DNA of 64,000 bases from Flavobacterium enshiense DK69 (GCF_000498495.1 NZ_AVCS01000009.1:1-64000); one strand, 5' to 3'; shown: positions 19,543-28,901, counted from the stretch's first letter. Numbers and translations are program-made. The notes: generated by a model not told the origin, from the letters alone.

Positions 19543-19550
19543 TACCTTTG
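19543..19550 (+). promoter_or_regulatory. -7 promoter box for the small-protein/AAA/GNAT group
   Basis: TACCTTTG matches the TAnnTTTG consensus exactly and ends 11 bases before the ATG at 19562, so the leader would be very short. It supports either ATG (19562 or 19571) as the start. Confidence 0.6.
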
Positions 19551-19561
19551 TAGTTCTAAAA

Positions 19562-19798
19562 ATGACAATCATGACAAAAGACAAGAAAAAAGGTGTTTAC
19601 ACCGGAATCATTGAACAAGATGCTGACGGGAATTATTTCTGCGGGGAATATTTACTGGATTACCAGTACACGGCAGCTAATTTTAAGTTGGGAGATGAAA
19701 TCAATATCAAATCGGTAATTGAAAATCCGAGTGATAAAAGTTATGATAAATATCCAAAGAAATCGCGCAATTTCTTTCTTGCCAACAATAAAGAATAA
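19562..19798 (+). CDS. Small conserved-looking protein, unknown
   Basis: A 78-residue soluble protein rich in Lys, Asp and Tyr, with no signal peptide or recognised motif. Its middle (ADGNYFCGEYLLDYQYTAANF) predicts short beta strands. The first ATG (19562) gives MTIMTKDKK; the second (19571) is equally plausible. A -7 box ends 11 bases upstream, and a TTG-started AAA ATPase follows 24 bases downstream, so the small protein may be a partner of that ATPase. This is context only. Confidence 0.65.
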   Translation: MTIMTKDKKKGVYTGIIEQDADGNYFCGEYLLDYQYTAANFKLGDEINIKSVIENPSDKSYDKYPKKSRNFFLANNKE

Positions 19799-19822
19799 GA
19801 TATATAATTAAAAGTTTTTGCA

Positions 19823-20533
19823 TTGAGTAATTTATATTTCATCGACCGAAGCAATGTCAGACTGGAAGACGTGGTTTTTAATGAAGCGGTTTCAGAACAG
19901 ATCAAGCAGTTTTTATGCGAATACCAGTTTCGGGAAGTGCTTGAAAAATATGATTTGCCGGTAGTGAATAAAATGCTGCTGTATGGTAAAACCGGCTGCG
20001 GGAAAACCATGACGGCTAAAGCCATTGCGAAACAGTTGGACAAGAAATTGATTATCGTCAATCTGGCCAGTATTGTTTCTTCTAAATTAGGGGAAACCGC
20101 TAAAAATATTGAAGGGTTGTTCAAGGAGGTTAATTACGAAAGCGCAGTTTTATTTTTTGATGAATTTGATTCGTTGGGGCAGATCCGAGATTACGATAAC
20201 AAAGACAGCAGCGAAATGAAACGTGTCGTGAATGCGATCCTGCAGTTGATTGATAATTTTCCCAAAAAATCCATTCTGATTGCAGCGACCAATCAAATTC
20301 AAATGATTGATGATGCCCTGGTGCGCCGTTTTGAGTTGAAACTCGAATTCACCTCCCCATCACAGGAAGTGTTGGACAAGTATTATGACTCCCTATTGTC
20401 GAAATACCCAACCCAATTTCAGCAGTTGGACCGTGTTTATGATGTTTCCTTTGCTGAGGCTAAGAATCATGTATTTAAATCGGTGAAAAACAATATTATT
20501 CAAGCGGAGATCCACAAACAGGCAAATAAATAA
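19823..20533 (+). CDS. Small AAA+ ATPase with TTG start
   Basis: A single-domain AAA+ ATPase of 236 residues. Walker A is GKTGCGKT (about residues 54-61), Walker B is LFFDEFDS (about 111-118), sensor 1 is AATNQ, and the DDALVRRFE arginine-finger/sensor-2-like segment follows. It lacks any N-terminal substrate domain such as those in FtsH or ClpX. The start must be TTG: the first in-frame ATG is just before Walker A and would delete the first ~50 residues, and a stop lies a few codons upstream of the TTG. It directly abuts a GNAT gene, with the next ATG immediately after its stop, and follows a 78-residue small protein. The remodelling substrate is unknown. Confidence 0.85.
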   Translation: MSNLYFIDRSNVRLEDVVFNEAVSEQIKQFLCEYQFREVLEKYDLPVVNKMLLYGKTGCGKTMTAKAIAKQLDKKLIIVNLASIVSSKLGETAKNIEGLFKEVNYESAVLFFDEFDSLGQIRDYDNKDSSEMKRVVNAILQLIDNFPKKSILIAATNQIQMIDDALVRRFELKLEFTSPSQEVLDKYYDSLLSKYPTQFQQLDRVYDVSFAEAKNHVFKSVKNNIIQAEIHKQANK

Positions 20534-20980
20534 ATGATGAAACTCCTTCGAACGACTTCGGAAAACCCGGATTTCAAATACCTTACCCAATTATTTGACA
20601 CGTATTTGATAGATATTGATGGCGATGAAAAGGATTTCTTCGCGCAATACAATCAGATTTACTTCGAAAATGCAATCGTTTGTTATGAAAACAATATTCC
20701 GGTTGGTTGCGGTGCGCTCAAACCGTACGATTTGCAAACGGGCGAAATCAAACGAATGTTTGTGCATCCGGGCCATAGAAATAAAGGTATTGCCATGGCT
20801 GTTTTAGAGGAATTGGAAGTCTGGGCCAAAGAATTGCAATTTACTACCTGTATACTTGAAACTTCTGTCAAGCTTGAAAATGCCATTGCTTTGTATGAAA
20901 AAGTCGGCTACCATCAAATACCTAGGTACGGTCAGTATGTTGACGTAGAAAGCAGTGTTTGCATGAAAAAAAATATATAA
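20534..20980 (+). CDS. GNAT family N-acetyltransferase
   Basis: A 148-residue acetyltransferase with the acetyl-CoA loop IKRMFVHPGHRNKGIAMAVL (about residues 72-91) and the C-terminal ALYEKVGYHQIPRYG typical of small GNAT proteins acting on amino acids or small amines. Its start codon directly follows the AAA ATPase stop (two adjacent ATGs, 20534 and 20537), so the two are cotranslated. Substrate unknown. Confidence 0.86.
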   Translation: MMKLLRTTSENPDFKYLTQLFDTYLIDIDGDEKDFFAQYNQIYFENAIVCYENNIPVGCGALKPYDLQTGEIKRMFVHPGHRNKGIAMAVLEELEVWAKELQFTTCILETSVKLENAIALYEKVGYHQIPRYGQYVDVESSVCMKKNI

Positions 20981-21036
20981 CAGATTTCGATTTGCAATTT
21001 GTACATTCGTAACGCTAAATTTTCAAACTTTAGGTT

Positions 21037-22380
21037 ATGATGCAATGGGAACAGCTACTGTCATTAAGGAGGCAGGGTGATACGAGTAAACGATTACGAA
21101 AAGAACAGGACGATACCCGATTAGGGTTTGAAGTCGACTACGACCGAATCATATTTTCTTCTGCTTTCCGAAGCCTGCAGGATAAAACGCAGGTGATTCC
21201 GCTTTCCAAAACTGATTTTGTGCATACCCGGTTAACGCATAGTTTGGAAGTTTCCGTTGTTGGACGTTCTCTTGGGCGTTTGGTCGGGAAACAGCTTCTT
21301 GAAAAATACCCTCATTTAAAAGAAGTTCACGGATTTCATATGAATGATTTCGGTGCAATTGTGGCTGCGGCCGCTTTGGCGCATGATATCGGGAATCCGC
21401 CTTTTGGACACTCCGGGGAAAAGGCCATCGGCGAATATTTCAAAACCGGAGCAGGGCAACAATACAAAGAAAAATTAACAGACAAAGAATGGCAGGACCT
21501 GATCGATTTCGAAGGGAATGCCAACGGTTTTTCGGTTCTGACAGGTTCGCGTCCGGGTGTGGAAGGAAGTTTGCGTTTAACCTATGCAACGTTGGGTGCT
21601 TTTATGAAGTATCCGAAAGAAAGCCTTCCTAAAAAACCAACCGCAAACATAGCTGATAAAAAATATGGATTCTTTCAACAGGACAAGCCGTTTTTCAATG
21701 AAGTAGCTTCCGAATTGGGTTTGATCTCTAATAAAACCGGAAATGATGTAGGTTTTGAAAGGCATCCTCTGGCTTATTTGGTGGAAGCCGCCGATGATAT
21801 CTGTTACACTATAATCGATTTCGAAGACGGAATCAACCTTGGCCTGATACAGGAAGAATTTGCCTTGGAATATCTTATCAAGCTGGTTAAAAACAATATT
21901 GATGCCGATAAATATAAATCATTGATTACTAAGGAAGATAGAATCAGTTACTTGCGGGCTTTGGCTATAGGTAGTCTGATAAGTGATGCGGTTAAAGTCT
22001 TCATTGCGAATGAAAAACTGATACTCGAAGGTAAATTTCCTTATGCTTTAACAGATAAAAGCGAGTTTAAGGCGCAGATGAATGATATTATCAAAATCAG
22101 TATAAAAAATATTTACCAAAGCAGAGAAGTGGTTGAAAAAGAAGTGGTCGGTTATCAGGTTATTAATACGCTTTTGGATAAATTTTCATCGGCTTATAAT
22201 AATAAATTTGAAGGTAAATCCAGTAATTATGATGAATTGATACTCAATTTGTTACCCGAAAAATTTGTAACCGAAAAAATGAGCCTTTATGAACGATTGA
22301 TGCACATCTGTCATTTCGTTTCAATGCTTACTGATGGAAAGGCACTTCAATTATTTAAAATTATCAGAGGAATTAGTTAA
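21037..22380 (+). CDS. dgt: Deoxyguanosinetriphosphate triphosphohydrolase-like HD hydrolase
   Basis: A 447-residue HD-domain dNTPase that releases triphosphate from dGTP or other dNTPs. The metal-binding His of RLTHSLEVS (near residue 67), the HD pair at residues 116-117 in LAHDIGNPPFGHSGE and the downstream AADDICYTIIDFEDG are all present. The N-terminal RKEQDDTRLGFEVDYDRIIFS block is typical of the dGTPase branch. It lowers dNTP pools and so opposes nrdAB in the same window; an antiviral role has been shown for some relatives, but nothing here indicates it. It probably has its own promoter: a TACATTCG box is about 28 bases upstream. Confidence 0.9.
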   Translation: MMQWEQLLSLRRQGDTSKRLRKEQDDTRLGFEVDYDRIIFSSAFRSLQDKTQVIPLSKTDFVHTRLTHSLEVSVVGRSLGRLVGKQLLEKYPHLKEVHGFHMNDFGAIVAAAALAHDIGNPPFGHSGEKAIGEYFKTGAGQQYKEKLTDKEWQDLIDFEGNANGFSVLTGSRPGVEGSLRLTYATLGAFMKYPKESLPKKPTANIADKKYGFFQQDKPFFNEVASELGLISNKTGNDVGFERHPLAYLVEAADDICYTIIDFEDGINLGLIQEEFALEYLIKLVKNNIDADKYKSLITKEDRISYLRALAIGSLISDAVKVFIANEKLILEGKFPYALTDKSEFKAQMNDIIKISIKNIYQSREVVEKEVVGYQVINTLLDKFSSAYNNKFEGKSSNYDELILNLLPEKFVTEKMSLYERLMHICHFVSMLTDGKALQLFKIIRGIS

Positions 22381-22395
22381 TTATTTTGTTTTTTT

Positions 22396-22424
22396 TTGAA
22401 TGCGGAATTAATTGTTTAATTTTG
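22396..22424 (+). promoter_or_regulatory. Promoter of the M36 protease gene
   Basis: TTG at 22396-22398 and TAATTTTG at 22417-22424 with an 18-base spacer; 35 bases before the ATG. Confidence 0.6.
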
Positions 22425-22459
22425 TGGTACTTAACTACAAAAATTTAATAAAAAAAGCT

Positions 22460-25132
22460 ATGAAAAAAATTACAATCGGACTTTTTTTACTAGCATCGCT
22501 TTTTGGGTTTTCTCAAAATCCTTTGGAGAAAATTAAAGCATATGCAGGTAAAAACAGCGCTAAATTTTCATTAACTAGAGAGGATGTGTCCGATTTGGTT
22601 ATAGTGAATGAATTTAGTTCCGAAACTACAGGGATAAACAATTACCACGTTAAGCAGCGTTGTAATGGTATCGAGGTTTTTAATTCGGATTCTAATTTCT
22701 GGGTTAAAAACGGTGAGGTTATCAATGGAGGGGAAGATTTTATTCCTAACGTAAAACAGAAAATTAATGCTGCTGTTCCGGTATATGATGTAACTGCTTC
22801 ATTGTTAAATGTCCTGAAAGAAATCAATGAGACTAAATTAGCTTCAATTGAAATCCTTGAAAAATCTGGGAACGAATACAAATTAAGTAATGGAGCGCTT
22901 GCGGAAAACCCAATAAGAGCTGAGTTGGTTTATTTCAGAACGGATGAAAATAGATTGCAATTAGCTTGGGATTATGAGTTTTATTCGCAGGATTTTCAAC
23001 ATTTATGGAACCTGAAAGTTGATGCTTTAACCGGTAAGCTTTTAGAAAAAATGGACATGACACTGAATTGTAATTTCGGAGGAAATCACACAGGGCACGC
23101 TCATTATTCAAATAAATTTACTGAGAATTTCTTTAAAAACAGTTCTTCTGTCGCATTGAATCCAGGAACAACAAATTACCGTGTTATTCCATGGAATTAT
23201 GAAAGTCCAAACCATAGTCCGAGACAACTTATCCAAAATCCGGAATATGTTACTAACGCGTCGCCTAACGGTTGGCACAGTACCGTAGCTACACCCGGGG
23301 GGACTGGTGATTCCAATAACCAATTTAAAACTACCCAAGGGAATAACGTTATCGCATACGAAGACACTGATGATAATAATGATGTAGGATTTCAAGCAAC
23401 CGGAACAGGAACTTTCCCTAATCTTACTTTTGATTTCCCATATCCTGGTACCTCGGCAGTGGCTACTACTTATTTGCCTGCGGCTACTACCAATTTATTC
23501 TATATGAATAATATCATGCACGACTTGTGGTATCAGTATGGCTTTAATGAGGCGAATAAAAATTTCCAAGTCAAAAATTATGGTCTTGGATTAGTAACAG
23601 GAGAAAATGACAGAGTTCATGCACAGGCTCAAGATGGTTCTGAATTATCGCCACCAAAATTAAATAATGCAAACTTTTCGACACCGGTAGATGGTCAGTC
23701 GCCAAGAATGCAGATGTATTTGTGGAATTCTCCTCCTGCGCCAACCCTGGCTATTAATGCGCCATCAACTCTAGCTGGCACATATGCTATTCAGGATAAT
23801 GGTTTCAATCCGGGTCATGTAGCTTTACCGGCTTCTCCGGCAGGTATAACTGGTACACTGGTTTTGTATAATGATGGTACGCCTGATACTTCAGATGCTT
23901 GTACGGCTGCAGTTAATGCGGCTGCTTTAAACGGGAATATAGCTGTGATCAGGAGAGGTGTTTGCGACTTTGCTTCAAAGGTTAAGCGCGCTCAACAAGC
24001 CGGTGCAAGAGCTGCAATTATAGTTAACAATGAACCTGGAAATATTACCATGCAAGGTAGTGATGGTACAATTACTATACCTGCAGTAAGTGTTTCAAAG
24101 GACGATGGTGAAAGAATTATAGCTGGTTTAACTGGAACAACAACCGGTACTCTGTCTGCTGCGGCAGCCGGGTTCGTGAATGCTGACGGGGATCTTGACA
24201 ATGGGGTCATTGCTCACGAATATGGACATGGAATTTCAACAAGATTGTCTGGTAACTGTTTGGGCGGTTCTTCTGAGCAAATGGGTGAGGGATGGTCGGA
24301 CTGGTTCTGGTTAATGATGCAGATCAAACCAGGCGATACCAGAAATGACAACAGAGGATTTGCTACTTTCACTGCGGGTCAAGCAACAACAGGAGGTGGT
24401 ATTAGACCGTATAAATATAGTACAAACATGTCTGTAAATCCAATGACGTACGGATATACTAACGATATGTGGTATACCAGCGGAGGTGTGACTTATGTAG
24501 ATGTTCACTCGGTAGGTTCAGTTTGGGCTACTATCTTATGGGATTTGGCTTGGAATTACATCGATAAATACGGATATGATCCAAATATTTATACCGGAAC
24601 CGGTGGTAATAACAAAGTGATGCGTTTGATTTTGGATGCTATTAAATTGGACGGATGTTCACCAACGTTTATAACGGGTCGTGACGCTATTATCGCAGCC
24701 GATCAGGCAACTACGGGAGGACAAAACTATTGTTTGATTTGGCAGACATTTGCCAGACGTGGTGTTGGACGATATGCGACTTCAGGTCCAAATAACACTG
24801 GAGGTGCTGGTATTCAAGATCAGACTGAAGATTTTACAGTGCCGCCAGCAGGTCCAAATTGTACTTTGGCAGTAGATGAATTCCAAAACGAAAATGTAAT
24901 TCGTGTATATCCTAACCCAACAAGAGGTCAGTTGAATATCGCGATCAGCAATTACTCAGGTAAATTGTCTGTTCAGGTTTTCGACTTGAATGGAAGAAAA
25001 GTTTACAACCAGGAAGTTAATGATTTCAATCTTGAAAGCGCTATCCAGCTTGGAAACCTTCAGTCAGGTATGTATCTGATTAAAGTAGATGGTGAGAATA
25101 TCAACTATACTCAAAAAATTATTCTAAACTAA
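22460..25132 (+). CDS. T9SS-dependent M36 (fungalysin-type) metallopeptidase
   Basis: A secreted zinc protease of 890 residues. A signal peptide (residues 1-18, cleavage before Gln-Asn) is followed by an FTP-type propeptide (about 20-210). The M36 catalytic domain is interrupted by a protease-associated (PA) domain around residues 440-560 (AVIRRGVCDFASKVKRAQQA). The HEYGHG zinc motif starts at residue 586, and the third ligand Glu is in EQMGEGWSDWF. The C-terminus is a type A T9SS sorting domain (VYPNPTRGQLNI to KIILN). The chosen ATG begins MKKITIGLFLL; a longer frame lacks signal-peptide character. It should act as an extracellular protease for nutrient acquisition. It is monocistronic with promoter and terminator. 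Confidence 0.93.
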   Translation: MKKITIGLFLLASLFGFSQNPLEKIKAYAGKNSAKFSLTREDVSDLVIVNEFSSETTGINNYHVKQRCNGIEVFNSDSNFWVKNGEVINGGEDFIPNVKQKINAAVPVYDVTASLLNVLKEINETKLASIEILEKSGNEYKLSNGALAENPIRAELVYFRTDENRLQLAWDYEFYSQDFQHLWNLKVDALTGKLLEKMDMTLNCNFGGNHTGHAHYSNKFTENFFKNSSSVALNPGTTNYRVIPWNYESPNHSPRQLIQNPEYVTNASPNGWHSTVATPGGTGDSNNQFKTTQGNNVIAYEDTDDNNDVGFQATGTGTFPNLTFDFPYPGTSAVATTYLPAATTNLFYMNNIMHDLWYQYGFNEANKNFQVKNYGLGLVTGENDRVHAQAQDGSELSPPKLNNANFSTPVDGQSPRMQMYLWNSPPAPTLAINAPSTLAGTYAIQDNGFNPGHVALPASPAGITGTLVLYNDGTPDTSDACTAAVNAAALNGNIAVIRRGVCDFASKVKRAQQAGARAAIIVNNEPGNITMQGSDGTITIPAVSVSKDDGERIIAGLTGTTTGTLSAAAAGFVNADGDLDNGVIAHEYGHGISTRLSGNCLGGSSEQMGEGWSDWFWLMMQIKPGDTRNDNRGFATFTAGQATTGGGIRPYKYSTNMSVNPMTYGYTNDMWYTSGGVTYVDVHSVGSVWATILWDLAWNYIDKYGYDPNIYTGTGGNNKVMRLILDAIKLDGCSPTFITGRDAIIAADQATTGGQNYCLIWQTFARRGVGRYATSGPNNTGGAGIQDQTEDFTVPPAGPNCTLAVDEFQNENVIRVYPNPTRGQLNIAISNYSGKLSVQVFDLNGRKVYNQEVNDFNLESAIQLGNLQSGMYLIKVDGENINYTQKIILN

Positions 25133-25151
25133 GAATACCTTTTGATAAAAT

Positions 25152-25185
25152 AAAAAAAGGGAACCCAATTGGGCTCCCTTTTTTT
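25152..25185. terminator. Bidirectional terminator after the M36 gene
   Basis: Stem AAAAAAAGGGAACCC paired with GGGCTCCCTTTTTTT (one A-C mismatch) and AATT loop, between convergent genes. Confidence 0.85.
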
Positions 25186-25188
25186 ATT

Positions 25189-26013
25189 TTAAATCAATAC
25201 ATTTTCTTTGAGAGATGTTTCTTCGGATTCGGTTATTAAACCATTGTAATCGGGATTGTGGTTGTCCCATATTTTCCAAATACCATCTTTTTTCTTAATG
25301 AAATAGGTTTGCTTGTTTATTTTGTTGTAGACTTTAACTGGATCGTCTTTTTTGTTTTGCCATTCAATATTCCAAAATTTCTTTGCCGAAAGCACTACTA
25401 AGCTGTTATCAGCACTGCTCAATTTAAAATCATATACTTCGAAGTTGGAACGGTTGTCAGTGGAGTTGATCTTGAAATTTAGAGCCGAATACCTTTGAAG
25501 GGCATCACTAATCCTTTTTATTAAAGGTCCGTCTGCAAATAAATAATCAGTCAGATTGCCTAAATCAATTTTTGGGAGCTTCTGGATGCATTTAAATTCT
25601 TCCAGGCAATAGTTGGATACTAATTCTTTAAACTCTTCCGTAAAAGCCTTGTTTTGGTCTGTTTTTGGATTTGTCTCTTTTGTTTTTTGATGGGAAAGAA
25701 AATCATTTAGGGAAGGATGTCCTAAAAAGATCGCGAGTTTGTCCAATGTCTTTAGAAACCTTAAATCGGGATTTGTTTTTTCTGTATAGGCGTCATTGAA
25801 AATTCGCTGTAAAGTCATGCCGGAAATTGATAGGCTTGTCTTGTTTTTTTTGGAATTTTTCAGGAAAGTTGTTTTTGTCAGCGCATCCGAAATAATTTGC
25901 GAAAGAACAATGCATTGCGTTCTGTTCCAGTCAGGATTACTTCCGATAGAACTGTGTACAACCGAAGGATGCGACCTTATGCACTCCTTGAGTTGGTCTA
26001 TAATAAGTTTCAT
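25189..26013 (-). CDS. Putative DNA-binding protein with C-terminal NTF2-like region
   Basis: A 274-residue cytosolic protein, family not recognised. Residues about 60-110 (SISGMTLQRIFNDAY, then LRFLKTLDKLAIFLGHPSLNDFL) resemble a helix-turn-helix-like N-terminal module found in Bacteroidetes proteins of the form S-x-x-T-L-x-R-x-F followed by LDxLAxYLGY. A linker follows (about 110-130). The C-terminal ~120 residues (ISDALQRYSALNFKI to YFIKKKDGIWKIWDN) look like a SnoaL/NTF2-like cone domain. A sensor-regulator arrangement is possible but inferred. The leader is unusually rich in CAA triplets just before the ATG. It is not cotranscribed with any clear partner. Confidence 0.75.
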   Translation of the reverse strand: MKLIIDQLKECIRSHPSVVHSSIGSNPDWNRTQCIVLSQIISDALTKTTFLKNSKKNKTSLSISGMTLQRIFNDAYTEKTNPDLRFLKTLDKLAIFLGHPSLNDFLSHQKTKETNPKTDQNKAFTEEFKELVSNYCLEEFKCIQKLPKIDLGNLTDYLFADGPLIKRISDALQRYSALNFKINSTDNRSNFEVYDFKLSSADNSLVVLSAKKFWNIEWQNKKDDPVKVYNKINKQTYFIKKKDGIWKIWDNHNPDYNGLITESEETSLKENVLI

Positions 26014-26105
26014 TTGTTGTTGTGTTGTTGTTGCGGGTTAGTTTGTTATTCTATTTCAATAGTTTAAGAAATTAAATTAAAAATGTAAATGTAAGATTTT
26101 TTTGT

Positions 26106-27065
26106 TTAAAAAACATAGCTTAACCCTAAGCCCAATATTTGTTTTAACTGTACTTTTGGTCCTCGTGTTACCACCACGCCGTCAACTTCATCTTTTGATT
26201 TGATGTCGTCGTCATAAATCAGGTTTGTGGAGATGTTGGCTCGGACGTGGGAGTTGACAATCATATCCATCTGTACCTGCCAATCGATATCAATGTTCCC
26301 AAAGTTTTTGATGTAATCCGTGTAAAGTACTAAACGGTGGTCAAGCATGATGTTTTTGAAGATCTCTTTTTTGTATTGATTGGTCACTAAAAAACCCATT
26401 TCAGTCCTTGTTTTTTTACCATGGCTGATAAGGTTTCCGTTTGCGTCATAGGTTGCTTTGTCTACCCCGAACGAACCCTGATCGGCCAAGCGCTCATCTA
26501 AAACTAATGTGGTTTTAAAGGTTAAAGGTGATACGTAGACTCTTAGGATACCCTCTCCTTCTTTTTTAACATACTCGGTTCCTAAACCAAAAAACACATA
26601 GGCTGGAGCAAAAGGCCGGGAAATAGCCAAATCGGTATTTGGATAAGCGTAACCGTTTGTGAATTGGGTGTTGAAATTAAATTTAGCCGAATAATACCAA
26701 TTTGAAATCGTATCTGTCTTAAACCCGGCTGTCGAGTTAAGTTGGATTACATCGTCTGTTTTTCTCGCTTCTATTCCGTCTTGTTTGTTCAATCCGTAGC
26801 GGGCTATAAGCTCGTTATGCCATATGAAACGTCCTTTAGTGTACTTTCGGACAAATGCGCCCTTCAAAATCCCGGAAATGGCATTTTCTCCACCGGCACT
26901 CCAATTTACAAAGGCAATCTGAGTTAAATCAAGTCCTAAGGTGTTTTTTGATTCCCATCGTTTAATGGTGTCCGGAACAGTTGTTCGGACAATATTTTGG
27001 GAAAAACTTTGTTGAAATGCTACAATACAGATTAATCCTAATAAATAGGTTTTCAAGGAATTCAT
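26106..27065 (-). CDS. DUF3078 outer-membrane protein
   Basis: A 319-residue protein of the Bacteroidetes-specific DUF3078 family. A 22-residue signal peptide (ending in SFSQ) is followed by IVRTTVPDTIKRWESKN, and then amphipathic strands such as LTQIAFVNWSAGGENAISGI, a family signature. The C-terminus ends in LGLSYVF, as in outer-membrane barrels. The function is unknown; the repeated strand pattern suggests a beta-barrel or barrel-like surface protein. It starts 41 bases downstream of the dxs stop, so the two are probably cotranscribed, an association I read as positional only. Confidence 0.85.
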   Translation of the reverse strand: MNSLKTYLLGLICIVAFQQSFSQNIVRTTVPDTIKRWESKNTLGLDLTQIAFVNWSAGGENAISGILKGAFVRKYTKGRFIWHNELIARYGLNKQDGIEARKTDDVIQLNSTAGFKTDTISNWYYSAKFNFNTQFTNGYAYPNTDLAISRPFAPAYVFFGLGTEYVKKEGEGILRVYVSPLTFKTTLVLDERLADQGSFGVDKATYDANGNLISHGKKTRTEMGFLVTNQYKKEIFKNIMLDHRLVLYTDYIKNFGNIDIDWQVQMDMIVNSHVRANISTNLIYDDDIKSKDEVDGVVVTRGPKVQLKQILGLGLSYVF

Positions 27066-27106
27066 GGCAACAGGTTAGGTTAAATTTGGTGCAAAAATGA
27101 ACATTT

Positions 27107-28876
27107 TCAACGACTTGAGAAAATCGTTTTCAAACTATTAACGTCGATGCCGCAAATTTGTTGTTGCTCCAAAACAGTGCCTTGTTCTATGAAAATATCT
27201 GGAATTCCTATTTTTTTTACAGAAATCGAATAATTGTTTTCCGCACAGAAGGAGGAAATTATACTGCCGAAACCACCTATGACAGTTCCTTCTTCAACGG
27301 TAATGATGTGTTTGTGCGTTTCGCAGATTGTCTTTAGTGTTTCGATATCTAAGGGCTTTACAAACGGGAAATGATAGTGCGAGAATAGTTCGCTGTTATC
27401 GGACTCTTTAAGCGCTGTGGTTACGTTATTCCCTATGAAACCCGTTGAAAGTATTGCTGTCTCAGTTCCTTTTCGAAGTTCTTTTGCCTTTCCGATTTCG
27501 ACTTTCTCAAACGGTTGTTTCCAGTCTACCATAATTCCTCTTCCACGTGGATAACGAATTGCGATTGGATGTTCCAGGCCTAGTTGGGCTGTGTACATGA
27601 TATTACGTAACTCCAATTCGTCCTTTGGGACAGAAAGTATTATGTTCGGGATGCAATTCAAATAGGCTAAATCATAAGCGCCATGGTGTGTGGCGCCGTC
27701 TTCTCCAACCAGTCCTGCACGATCCAGACAGAAAATTACCGGTAAATTTTGCAAAGCTACATCATGGATCAATTGGTCATAAGCCCGCTGCATGAAAGTG
27801 GAGTAGATGTTGCAAAACACGATCATTCCCTGCGTAGCCATTCCGGCAGCTAAGGTTACGGCGTGTTGCTCGGCGATACCAACATCGATGGCGCGGTCAG
27901 GGAAAGCATCCATCATGAATTTCATGGAGGAACCCGTTGGCATTGCAGGTGTGATTCCGATTATTTTTTCATTTTGCTGAGCTAATTCCACTAAAGTATG
28001 TCCGAAAACATCCTGAAATTTAGGAGGTAGGTTTTCTTCATATTTAGGCAGGATTTCCCCCGTTTCTTTGTTGAATTTACCAGGTGCATGATATTTCACC
28101 TGATCTTCTTCAGCCAATTGCATGCCTTTGCCTTTGGTGGTTATGATGTGAAGGAACTTCGGTCCTTTTTTATGTTTTAAGCGGTTGAGTTCTTTCAGAA
28201 GCGCATCAAAATCATGACCGTCTATAGGGCCGGAATAATCAAAATTCAGTGACTTGATGATGTTGTTGGCTTTCGGGTTTTTTCCTTCCTTAACCGAAGT
28301 TAAGTAGTCTTTCAAAGCACCAACACTTGGGTCTATACCAATGGCGTTGTCGTTCAGGATAACCAATAAGTTGGCATCCGTAACACCGGCATGGTTGAGT
28401 CCTTCGAACGCCATTCCTGATGCGATGGATGCATCGCCGATGACAGCTATGTGTTGTTTTTCGGTTTCGCCTTTTAAATTGGATGCCAAAGCCATTCCCA
28501 GTGCTGCAGAAATTGAGGTTGATGAATGGCCAACTCCAAAAGTATCATAAATGCTCTCGCTTCGTTTCGGAAATCCCGATATTCCGTGGAGCTGACGGTT
28601 CGTGTGAAAAACGTCTCTTCGTTCGGTTAAAATCTTATGTCCGTATGCCTGATGTCCGACATCCCAAACTAATAAATCGTCAGGTGTGTTAAAAACGTAA
28701 TGCAGAGCGATGGTGAGTTCAATTACGCCGAGACTGGCGCCCAAATGACCTTCTTTGCGTGAAACAATATCGATGATAAATTCTCGCAACTCTTTGGCTA
28801 AAGTCGGTAATTGCTCCGGCGAAAGCTTTCTTAAGTCGGTTGGGTTGTGGATATTTTGTAAGAGATTCTCAGGCAT
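27107..28876 (-). CDS. dxs: 1-deoxy-D-xylulose-5-phosphate synthase
   Basis: TPP-dependent first enzyme of the methylerythritol phosphate (MEP) isoprenoid pathway, condensing pyruvate and glyceraldehyde-3-phosphate. The 589-residue protein is slightly shorter than the E. coli enzyme but has all parts. These include the TPP-binding GDASIASGMAFEGLNHAG with LVILNDN, the pyrimidine-domain DVGIAEQHAVTLAAGMA (catalytic Glu in AEQHA) and DRAGLVGEDGATHHGAYD. The MEP route also supplies isoprenoids for the GGGP synthase-family protein at 49.9 kb if that enzyme is active. A TACATTTG box ends only 4 bases before the ATG. The gene is divergent from the nucleoside deaminase and upstream of DUF3078. Confidence 0.96.
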   Translation of the reverse strand: MPENLLQNIHNPTDLRKLSPEQLPTLAKELREFIIDIVSRKEGHLGASLGVIELTIALHYVFNTPDDLLVWDVGHQAYGHKILTERRDVFHTNRQLHGISGFPKRSESIYDTFGVGHSSTSISAALGMALASNLKGETEKQHIAVIGDASIASGMAFEGLNHAGVTDANLLVILNDNAIGIDPSVGALKDYLTSVKEGKNPKANNIIKSLNFDYSGPIDGHDFDALLKELNRLKHKKGPKFLHIITTKGKGMQLAEEDQVKYHAPGKFNKETGEILPKYEENLPPKFQDVFGHTLVELAQQNEKIIGITPAMPTGSSMKFMMDAFPDRAIDVGIAEQHAVTLAAGMATQGMIVFCNIYSTFMQRAYDQLIHDVALQNLPVIFCLDRAGLVGEDGATHHGAYDLAYLNCIPNIILSVPKDELELRNIMYTAQLGLEHPIAIRYPRGRGIMVDWKQPFEKVEIGKAKELRKGTETAILSTGFIGNNVTTALKESDNSELFSHYHFPFVKPLDIETLKTICETHKHIITVEEGTVIGGFGSIISSFCAENNYSISVKKIGIPDIFIEQGTVLEQQQICGIDVNSLKTIFSSR

Positions 28877-28880
28877 ACAA

Positions 28881-28888
28881 CAAATGTA
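28881..28888 (-). promoter_or_regulatory. dxs -7 box, near-leaderless
   Basis: Minus-strand TACATTTG is an exact consensus match; the start codon begins at 28876, so transcription should start at or within a few bases of the ATG. Confidence 0.55.
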
Positions 28889-28901
28889 CGATTTGAAATT
28901 G

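Noticed and set aside
21037..22380. Antiphage dGTPase system
   Set aside because: The protein is a standard housekeeping-type dGTPase with no defence-gene neighbours; no evidence for an antiviral role was seen.
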